DNA of 29,127 bases, from contig CAYVUV010000296.1 of the NCBI GenBank assembly GCA_964455095.1, positions 1 through 29,127 of the forward strand. The letters are read 5' to 3'. Each line of letters begins with the position of its first letter. Within the stretch, counting starts at the first letter, position 1. A program made the position numbers and the translations under genes. Under the pieces are notes generated by a model, which was not told the DNA's origin, did not search any database, and saw nothing but the letters and a program-made list of their open reading frames with translations. The stretch comes from CAYVUV01 sp964455095 (lineage in GTDB: Bacteria > Desulfobacterota > Binatia > HRBIN30 > CADEER01). This document shows, piece by piece, positions 22,855 through 29,127 of this stretch.

Positions 22855-25800
22855 TCAGAAGCTGCAGGTAGCGGGATCAACCACTGTGGCCCCAGCGGGT
22901 ATGCCGCCCGATGGGATCGTCGACGTTTTCGTTATGTAGATCGCGTCCAACAGGTGGTTGATCTCGCGGCGCCACACGGAGATCGTGTGCGGACCCGCGG
23001 AGCTGATCGTGATCTGGTTGGACCCATTCTGGATGTCGTTGGTCCACACCCACTGGTTGTATTGACCGTTCTCGTTGAGGGCGCCAACCGCGGTACCGTC
23101 GAGCCCAATGAACACCGAGTCCGACGATCCGTCGATCGCATAGCCCCGCATCCAGACCGCGTAGGTGCCGGTGGTGGGGAAGTTCACGTCGTAGTCGTAG
23201 CGCTCGTACTGGCCCGGGTTGGCGTTCACGTGGCTGAAATCGAGCTGGTTCTGCGTCGCCGTACCGCCGCCCAGATAGCCGCTGCCGATATAGCCTGTCC
23301 GTGACGTCTGGATGCCGGCGAAGCGGTAGGTCGCGCCGGCGTTGACGACGGTGCTTTCGTTCTCGGCTTCGATGTAGGTGCCGTTCGGGTTGACGTCGCA
23401 TTCCCCGGCCGCGCAGAGCAAGTCACAGTAGTTCGTGCCGCCGAGGTGATTGTAAGCCAATAACCGGGAGCCGTAGCGCACGCCCCCCGCGAACGAGAGG
23501 ATGAGATCGCCGTAGAACGCGTCGACCTGATAGGCACAGGTCGGGGCGGCGATGCTCAACGTCACCGACGAACCCGGGGTGATGACGGCCATCTTGTAAG
23601 CGAAGATCTCCTGGTTGTCGATGTTCTCGTCGAACTTCTTGTAGGTGGCAAAGCCGATCTTGTAGCTGCAGGACGACGAGCTGTTGGTGAACTTCGCGCT
23701 GGCCGCGCCGAGGCTGGTCGAGATCGTCGCCTTCAAAACGCCACTGGGAGGTGTGGAGCTGCAGCCGCTGCGCGGCGTGAACTTCGGGGTCGCGACGCGC
23801 GTCGGGGTGCCGGCGGCACACACCTCCCCCGGCGTCGCGGTCGGGGTCGGGGTCGCCGTCTGTGTCGAGGTCGGCGTCTTGGTCGCCGTCGAGGTCGGCG
23901 TCTTGGTCGGCGTCTTGGTCGGCGTCGCGGTGAGTGCCGGCGTATTCGTCTTTGTGGGAGTCGGGGTTGCCGTCGGCGTCTTGGTCGGCGTCGCGGTGAG
24001 CAATGGGGTGTTCGTCGGGGTTCTGGTCGGCGTCACCGTCGGCGTCCTGGTTGACGTCGAGGTCGGTGTGTTGGTGGGTACCGGCTCGCAACGTAGGTCA
24101 CAGTAGTTCGTGCCGCCGATGTGCTCGTAATCGAGCAACCGCGTGTTGTAGCGCACACCGCCGGCGAACGAGAGGATCAGGTCGCCGTAGAACGCGTCAA
24201 CCTGATAGCCACACGGCGGTGCGTCGATGTCCAGCGTGCGCGTCGAGTTGGGCGGGATGACCGTCAGATCGTAGGCGAAGAGCTCCTGGTTATCGATGTT
24301 CTCGTCGAACTTCTTGTACGTCGCAAATCCAACCTTGTAACTGCAGGTCGACGAGGTGTTGGTGAACAGGGCGCTGGACGAGCCGGACGCGGTGGTGATG
24401 GCCGCACTCAACACCCCCGCGGGCGGTGTCGCCGAGCAGCCGCTGTTCGGAGTGAAGCTCGGCGTCGGGATGCGAGTCGGTGTCCCCGCCGGGCAGACCT
24501 CGCCCGTGTTGGTCGGCGTCGGGGACGCGGTCGGCGTGCTCGTCCCGGTCGCCGTCGGGGTCTTGGTCGGTGTTGGTGTATTGGTCGGGGTCTTCGTGGG
24601 GGTGGCCGTACTGGTCAACGTCGGGGTGTTCGTCAGTGTCCGAGTCGGCGTCGCCGTCGGTGTCCTGGTGGACGTGGGGGTCAGCGTCGGCGTGTTGGTC
24701 GGCGTCGGGGTACACGCCGGCAGACTCAGCCGGCAGCTCTGCCCCGCCCCCTCGCCGTCGCTCCCCAGGTAGAACACCGCATCGATCAGATCGGCGCTGG
24801 CACTGCCCGGGGACGTCAGAAAAGCGGTGTGGAGGATCTGGCTGACGCCCTGCCCGCTGAGACTGCCCCAGGCGTACTGACCGGAGCCGAGCGGCGCGTT
24901 CAAAGCGACGTTCAATTCGGCCGACAGCAAATGACGGGTGTATTGATCTGCGTTGTCGTCGAGAATCGCCTCGACTCCGACCACCGTCAGGCCCGAGAAA
25001 TCGGCCGTGGCCTGGATGATCGCCTGGAATTGAGCCTGGCTGTAGTGGTTCTGCCAGTTCTTCCAGTATCCCGGACTGCGGATGAACGCACACAGATCGC
25101 CGCTGCCGCATGCCGGAATGATGGTGCCGGTCGGCGTCGGCGTGCTCGTCGGAGTGGGGGTGGATCCCGGCCCGCAGGTTGCGGGGACCACGCGGCACGA
25201 CTGGCCTGCTCCTTCCCCGTTGCTGCCCAGGTACAGCACTGCATCGTACAGCGCGGCGGTGGCGCTCGCTGCCGGCGTTGCGAAGGCCTGGCTGAGAATC
25301 TGGTTGACGGTCAAGCCGATCAGACCGCCGCTCCAATTGTAGATGCCCGCGCCGAGCGTGGGGTTCAACGCCACGTTCAGCTCGGCCGCCAACAGATGGC
25401 GATGATACTGGTCCGCGTTGTTGTCCAGAATCGCCTCTGCCTGGACGGTGGTCAGCATCGCGTAGTCCGCGGTCAGGTTGATGAGGCTCTGGAACTCCGC
25501 AGTCGTGTAGTGATTCGGCCAGTTCTTCCAGTACCCGGGGCTGCGGATCAGGGCACAAAGCTCGCCCGTCAGGCAGGGGGTGGGCGTCCGCGTCGACGTT
25601 GGCGTGCCGGTCGGGGTTTGGGTCGGGGTGCGCGTCGGCGTGTTGGTCGGGCTGCTCGTCGGGGTGTTCGTCGGGGTCTTGGTCGGGGTCCGGGTCGACG
25701 TCGCGGTCGGCGTGTTCGTCGGGGTATTCGTTGGCGTGTTGGTCGGAGTGTTCGTCGGCGTCCCGGTCGGCGTGTTGGTCGGCGTCGCCGTCGGCGTGTT

Positions 25801-28800
25801 GGTCGGGCTGCTCGTCGGCGTTTTCGTCGGCGTCCTGGTGGGCGTCAGCGTGTTCGTCGGAGTGCTGGTCGGCGTCGACGTCGGCGTGTTGGTCGGGGTC
25901 CGGGTCGGCGTCAACGTCGGCGTATTGGTCGGGGTGTTGGTCGGCGTCAGCGTCGGCGTGTTCGTTGGGGTATTGGTCGGCGTCGACGTCGGCGTGGGCG
26001 TCGGGATCGGCGCGAAGCCGAAGTCGTACGAAGCAATGACGGGTTCGTCGAGCGGATCCGCCAGCAGGGTCACGTCGCGCTGGCCCTCCACGGGCTGAGC
26101 ACTCGTCCCATTGTGATCGTCCGAATCGTCGAGCACGCTGGTGGACGGCGCGTTCACGGTAGTGGGCTGCAGACCGGCCGGGGTCACCACCGAGATCACG
26201 AAGCTCGGCTCGGCTCCGGAACCGTCGCCGTTGTAGTCCTCGTCGAGCAGCAGGTTGTCGAAACTGTAGAACCCGGTGCTGTCGGTCAGGGTCATCAAGG
26301 TGATGGTCTCGCCGCTCGCGTAGGTGATCACGAGGGTGACCTTCACGTCGGCGATACCCGGCTCGGCCGCGTCCTGGCGGCCGTTGCCGTTCGAGTCGAA
26401 CCAGACGAAGTTGCCCACCGCAGCCGGCTCCACGTAGTAGCCAAAGTCGGCCGTGAGGTTGGTTTCCTCGCCGGCGTTCACCTTGTTGATCGACACCGCA
26501 TACGGGTCGACCTGGCTGTTGTTGGTAAGCCCGGTGGCACCGAGGGAATGCCAGTAGCCGAGCAGCACGCCGTCGACATCGGTGACGTCGACGACGTAGT
26601 CCGCCCCGAGCGTGCCGAGGCCGTTGTCCGTCGTCGGCAGTCCGGTGAACAGATAGTTGCCCGTATCGGCGCCGATGGTCCCGGCGGTACCCGTCGTAAC
26701 AGTGGTGGCGATGCGGGGCTCGCCCGCGTCGACCACGCCGTTGCCGTTGAGATCGCGGTACAGATCGATCGTCACGCCGGCGATGAGGGTTTCGCCGAGC
26801 ATCGGCTCATAGAGGCCGTTGGCGTTCAGGTCTGTCCAGACCAGGTTGCCGATCCGCCCCGCTTCATCGACCGGCGCGGCGTAGCCAAAGTCCTGGTCGA
26901 GATTGATGCCGTCGTTGACCGTGTCGGGGTCGTTGCCCAGATCGACCATCGACTCGCTGTCGAAGCCGCCGTCCGGGTCGGCGGTGTTCTCCATGCCTTC
27001 GAGCACGCCGCCGGGAGCGAAGTTACTCGCCGCCACCCGCACGTTGTACTTCTCGGTCGGCACGAGGCCACCGAAGTAGTAGTGGCCGTTTTCGTCCGTG
27101 ACCGTGGTGACGCCAGTCGGCGTGCCGGTGCTGTCGAGCAGCTCGACCACGACGCCCTCGATGCCCGACTCGCCGGCATCCTGGCTGCCATTGCGGTTGG
27201 TGTCGAAGAAAATGGTGTCGCCGATCAGGCCGGTCACCGGAGTGTTGCCGGGCGCGGTGTAGCTGAAGTCCTGGTCGAGGTCGTCGGGCATTCCCGCCGT
27301 CAGCGCGGTGCTACTGAACCCCGGCGTCGCCAGGCCGTCGGCGTCGAAGGTCGGTGTGAGGATGCCCAAAACGTTGTTGGTGTCGTTGACCCACACGACG
27401 TAGTCGGCATCGCCGTCGCCGTCGTCGAGCGGCAGCCCGGAGAACAGATAGCGACCGTCGGGTCCGGTAGTGTCGGTGGCGATGACCGTGGGAACGCCGT
27501 TCACCAGCGCGATCAAGGAAACTGTGACGCCAGGGATGCCGTATTCACCGGCATCGATCGGCTCGGGTGTGCCCGAGCCGTTGACGTCGAACCAGACGAG
27601 GTCGCCGATGCTGCCGGTCGTTCCCGCCGGCGGCACATAGCCGAAGTCGGCGTTCAGGAAGACATCTCCCGGCTCGAGAACGACGGGTGCCGTCGTGCGG
27701 TCATCGGGCGCGGTGGCCGGCTGGCCGAAGTCGTCCGGGTCACCGGTCTGCGTGTGGCCTTCCAGAGGCCCACCGGGAGCGAAGTTGCTTGGGTCGACCT
27801 CGACGACGTAGGCGCCAGCGGGCAGGTCGTCGAAAATGTAGTTGCCCAGGGCGTCGGTGAAGGTCATGGCGAGAACGACGTCGTCCGGCGTTCCGAAGAG
27901 ACCGTCCGGGCCCGGCCCAATGAGGTTGAGCTTGACGCCTGCGACGCCGATCTCGTTCGGGTCCTGGACCCCGTCGGAATCGATGTCGATCCACACGCGG
28001 TCGCCGAGCGCCGCGAGCGCGCCGTTGGGCGCCGTATCGGTGTCGGGCGGCGGAGCCCAATTGTAGCCGAAGTCCGCCGTCAGGTTTTCCTCGCCCGGCC
28101 CCACCGTCACCGTGTACGGGCCAGTCTGATTGCCGAAGTCGGCGCCCGGCAGGACCGGATGCACCGTCTGCGTCAATCCGGCCGGTAGCGTCGTCTCATC
28201 CACTTCGACGACATAGGTTCCGGCGGGCAGGTTCGGGAATAGGTATCCCCCATGGGCGTCGGTGATGGTCGTCGCCAACAGGTTGCCCATGGAATCGAAC
28301 AGCTGAACGACGATGTTCGGCAGTCCCGGTTCCCCCTCATCCTGGAACCCGTCTCCGTTCTCGTCGATCCATACGAAATTGCCGATGGCCGCCAACTGAA
28401 CCGGGGCTGGCGTGCCGGTCGCGGTTGGCGTCGCGGTCGGCGTCGTCGTCGGGGTCTGCGTCGGCGTGCTGGTTGGCGTCGCCGTGGGCGTGTTGGTCGG
28501 GGTGTGCGTCGGCGTGTTGGTCGGTGTCCGCGTCGACGTGTTGGTCGGAGTGGTCGTTGGCGTGCTGGTCGGGGTGCGCGTCGGCGTGCTGGTCGGCGTT
28601 ACCGTCGGCGTATGGGTCGGGGTGTGCGTCGGCGTATTGGTCGGCGTCGCCGTGTGTGTCGGAGTCCCGGTCGGCGTGTCAGTCGGGGTCGGCGTCGCCG
28701 ACGGTGTGTCGGTCGGGGTGCGCGTCGGCGTGCTGGTCGGCGTCACCGTGGGCGTGTTGGTCGGTGTGTTCGTCGGCGTCCTGGTCGGCGTCGACGTGGG

Positions 28801-29127
28801 CGTGCTCGTCGGTGTCTGCGTCGGGGTATCCGTCGGCGTGTCGGTCGGGGTACTCGTTCCCGTGGACGTCGGCGTCGGGGTGGGTAGATCCTCCGGTCCG
28901 CCCGTCTCCTCGAAGGTCGGCGTTGCCGTCGGTGTGTCCGTCGGGGTGCTCGTCAGCGTATTCGTCGGCGTGCGCGTCGGCGTTGCAGTGGGCGTGCTGG
29001 TGGGCGTCCGCGTCGGCGTAATGGTCGGCGTGCGCGTCGGCGTGCTCGTTGGGGTGATGGTCGGTGTGCGCGTCGGCGTAAAGGTGGGGGTGCGTGTAAA
29101 GGTCGGGGTGGCCGTTCCGGTAAAGGT
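22855..29127 (-). CDS. Giant repetitive adhesin-like surface protein (cut by right edge)
   Basis: At least 2090 aa. The frame stays open to the right edge, so the start and any signal peptide lie outside. In protein order: TPT-repeat block I (29127 to ~28400, broken once by FEETGGPEDL); six SdrD_B/Cna-B-like domains (~28390-26020), each starting IGN.VW.D.NG.G..D and ending ADFGY or similar; TPT block II (~26010-25580); module A twice (C...LCA.IRSPGYWKNW..HY...AEAILDNNADQY.RHLL.AELNVAL...GEGAGQSC); TPT block III; module B twice (CSYK.GFATYKKFDENIDNQE...GGTNYCDL.C) with TPT block IV between; then a ~180-aa jelly-roll like CBM6/CBM35 (IEAENESTVVNAGATYRF...YIGSGYLGGG). Likely a Ca-dependent, extended adhesin or matrix protein on a glycosylated Thr-rich stalk. 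No LPXTG or CTERM tail at its end (..DPATCSF). Confidence 0.9.
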   Translation of the reverse strand, partial: TFTGTATPTFTRTPTFTPTRTPTITPTSTPTRTPTITPTRTPTSTPTATPTRTPTNTLTSTPTDTPTATPTFEETGGPEDLPTPTPTSTGTSTPTDTPTDTPTQTPTSTPTSTPTRTPTNTPTNTPTVTPTSTPTRTPTDTPSATPTPTDTPTGTPTHTATPTNTPTHTPTHTPTVTPTSTPTRTPTSTPTTTPTNTSTRTPTNTPTHTPTNTPTATPTSTPTQTPTTTPTATPTATGTPAPVQLAAIGNFVWIDENGDGFQDEGEPGLPNIVVQLFDSMGNLLATTITDAHGGYLFPNLPAGTYVVEVDETTLPAGLTQTVHPVLPGADFGNQTGPYTVTVGPGEENLTADFGYNWAPPPDTDTAPNGALAALGDRVWIDIDSDGVQDPNEIGVAGVKLNLIGPGPDGLFGTPDDVVLAMTFTDALGNYIFDDLPAGAYVVEVDPSNFAPGGPLEGHTQTGDPDDFGQPATAPDDRTTAPVVLEPGDVFLNADFGYVPPAGTTGSIGDLVWFDVNGSGTPEPIDAGEYGIPGVTVSLIALVNGVPTVIATDTTGPDGRYLFSGLPLDDGDGDADYVVWVNDTNNVLGILTPTFDADGLATPGFSSTALTAGMPDDLDQDFSYTAPGNTPVTGLIGDTIFFDTNRNGSQDAGESGIEGVVVELLDSTGTPTGVTTVTDENGHYYFGGLVPTEKYNVRVAASNFAPGGVLEGMENTADPDGGFDSESMVDLGNDPDTVNDGINLDQDFGYAAPVDEAGRIGNLVWTDLNANGLYEPMLGETLIAGVTIDLYRDLNGNGVVDAGEPRIATTVTTGTAGTIGADTGNYLFTGLPTTDNGLGTLGADYVVDVTDVDGVLLGYWHSLGATGLTNNSQVDPYAVSINKVNAGEETNLTADFGYYVEPAAVGNFVWFDSNGNGRQDAAEPGIADVKVTLVITYASGETITLMTLTDSTGFYSFDNLLLDEDYNGDGSGAEPSFVISVVTPAGLQPTTVNAPSTSVLDDSDDHNGTSAQPVEGQRDVTLLADPLDEPVIASYDFGFAPIPTPTPTSTPTNTPTNTPTLTPTNTPTNTPTLTPTRTPTNTPTSTPTSTPTNTLTPTRTPTKTPTSSPTNTPTATPTNTPTGTPTNTPTNTPTNTPTNTPTATSTRTPTKTPTNTPTSSPTNTPTRTPTQTPTGTPTSTRTPTPCLTGELCALIRSPGYWKNWPNHYTTAEFQSLINLTADYAMLTTVQAEAILDNNADQYHRHLLAAELNVALNPTLGAGIYNWSGGLIGLTVNQILSQAFATPAASATAALYDAVLYLGSNGEGAGQSCRVVPATCGPGSTPTPTSTPTPTGTIIPACGSGDLCAFIRSPGYWKNWQNHYSQAQFQAIIQATADFSGLTVVGVEAILDDNADQYTRHLLSAELNVALNAPLGSGQYAWGSLSGQGVSQILHTAFLTSPGSASADLIDAVFYLGSDGEGAGQSCRLSLPACTPTPTNTPTLTPTSTRTPTATPTRTLTNTPTLTSTATPTKTPTNTPTPTKTPTATGTSTPTASPTPTNTGEVCPAGTPTRIPTPSFTPNSGCSATPPAGVLSAAITTASGSSSALFTNTSSTCSYKVGFATYKKFDENIDNQELFAYDLTVIPPNSTRTLDIDAPPCGYQVDAFYGDLILSFAGGVRYNTRLLDYEHIGGTNYCDLRCEPVPTNTPTSTSTRTPTVTPTRTPTNTPLLTATPTKTPTATPTPTKTNTPALTATPTKTPTKTPTSTATKTPTSTQTATPTPTATPGEVCAAGTPTRVATPKFTPRSGCSSTPPSGVLKATISTSLGAASAKFTNSSSSCSYKIGFATYKKFDENIDNQEIFAYKMAVITPGSSVTLSIAAPTCAYQVDAFYGDLILSFAGGVRYGSRLLAYNHLGGTNYCDLLCAAGECDVNPNGTYIEAENESTVVNAGATYRFAGIQTSRTGYIGSGYLGGGTATQNQLDFSHVNANPGQYERYDYDVNFPTTGTYAVWMRGYAIDGSSDSVFIGLDGTAVGALNENGQYNQWVWTNDIQNGSNQITISSAGPHTISVWRREINHLLDAIYITKTSTIPSGGIPAGATVVDPATCSF
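23398..23824 (-). repeat. Module B, copy 2, within the giant protein
   Basis: ~140-aa module with four or more conserved Cys and the blocks GFATYKKFDENIDNQE, YQVDAFYGDLILSFAGG and GGTNYCDL.C. The nearest copy is 24083-24502. Confidence 0.85.
23830..24080 (-). repeat. TPT block IV (12-bp minisatellite)
   Basis: Thr-Pro-Thr-X units encoded by ~12-bp GGTCGGCGTNNN repeats, separating the two module B copies; includes TKTPT and TATPT variants. Confidence 0.85.
24083..24502 (-). repeat. Module B, copy 1, within the giant protein
   Basis: Partner of 23398-23824. Long runs of identical residues and nearly identical DNA over GATGTTCTCGTCGAACTTCT indicate duplication rather than convergence. Confidence 0.85.
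24515..24712 (-). repeat. TPT block III (12-bp minisatellite)
   Basis: TPT-type repeat between module A copy 2 and module B copy 1; units TPTN, TPTL, TPTS, TPTK. Confidence 0.85.
24713..25117 (-). repeat. Module A, copy 2, within the giant protein
   Basis: ~130-aa module: LCAFIRSPGYWKNWQNHY, VEAILDDNADQYTRHLLSAELNVALN and YLGSDGEGAGQSC. The [ST]PG[YF]WKN motif is known from secreted bacterial proteins; function unclear. Confidence 0.85.
25170..25577 (-). repeat. Module A, copy 1, within the giant protein
   Basis: Tandem partner of 24713-25117, separated by a short STPTPTSTPTPTGT linker. Same blocks: LCALIRSPGYWKNWPNHY, AEAILDNNADQYHRHLL, YLGSNGEGAGQSC. Confidence 0.85.
25580..26010 (-). repeat. 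TPT block II (12-bp minisatellite)
   Basis: ~430 bp of TPTX units (N, L, R, S, K, A, G, Q in the variable place) after the SdrD_B-like domains. The variable codon differs between units while the TPT frame is kept. Confidence 0.9.
28400..29127 (-). repeat. TPT block I (12-bp minisatellite, open at right edge)
   Basis: At least ~730 bp of TPTX units, including TFTRTPTFTPTRTPT at the edge, interrupted near 28876-28919 by an acidic FEETGGPEDL stretch. The largest block in the window. Confidence 0.9.

Noticed and set aside
24121..28188. A very long open frame on the plus strand opposite the giant surface protein
   Set aside because: It has no ribosome site, shows Arg/Gly/Val-rich low complexity mirroring the TPT and SdrD_B codons, and lies wholly antisense to a protein with clear domains. 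It is a by-product of GC-rich codon use.
25580..29127. Possible CRISPR array because of regular short repeats
   Set aside because: The repeats are 12-bp, contiguous, coding and in frame (TPTX), with no unique spacers of constant length.

Overview
The window is GC-rich, with open frames on both strands along most of its length. It is dominated by large secreted proteins built from Cys-rich modules, beta-propellers, Thr-Pro (TPT) linkers and short C-terminal anchor-like modules. The Cys-clamped EF-hand/dockerin-like C-termini, Myxococcus-type disulfide repeats and TPT linkers suggest an uncultured deltaproteobacterial or Binatota-like lineage. This is an inference from protein style only. No rRNA, tRNA, CRISPR array, transposase or prophage gene was seen.

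Layout. 1-6244: the cut 5' end of a secreted repeat protein (-), a 1009-aa secreted Cys-rich/hydrolase-like protein (-), a lipoprotein joining a cytochrome-c-like motif to a PHM-type copper monooxygenase fold (-), and a secreted Cys-rich helical protein with a Myxococcus-type disulfide repeat (+). 6250-8988: a seven-bladed FG-GAP propeller with a dockerin-like tail (-), divergent from a PLP aminotransferase (+). 9025-14451: a FecR/DUF6600 envelope protein (-), divergent from a tight seven-gene operon of small lipoprotein and membrane proteins that resembles the E. coli yqjDEK group and ends in a BON-DUF1207 protein; then a convergent DUF1328 peptide gene. 14764-20167: an orphan hybrid histidine kinase and a propeller/di-haem peroxidase-like protein with TPT linker and dockerin-like tail. 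20184-21577: aroE-aroK, translationally coupled (-). 21780-29127: a secreted protein with a CTERM-type sorting tail, then a giant adhesin-like protein cut by the right edge, with TPT minisatellites, six SdrD_B-like domains, two duplicated module families and a CBM-like C-terminus.

How it fits together. Three themes recur: surface display (TPT linkers, EF-hand tails, CTERM tail, disulfide repeats), periplasmic or extracellular redox chemistry (copper monooxygenase-like lipoprotein, di-haem peroxidase-like protein) and envelope-stress small proteins (holin-III-like, DUF883-like, YtxH-like, BON, DUF1328). aroE-aroK and the aminotransferase are ordinary metabolism inserted among them. Several perfect hairpins separate the units, and three dyads lie just upstream of starts as candidate operators.
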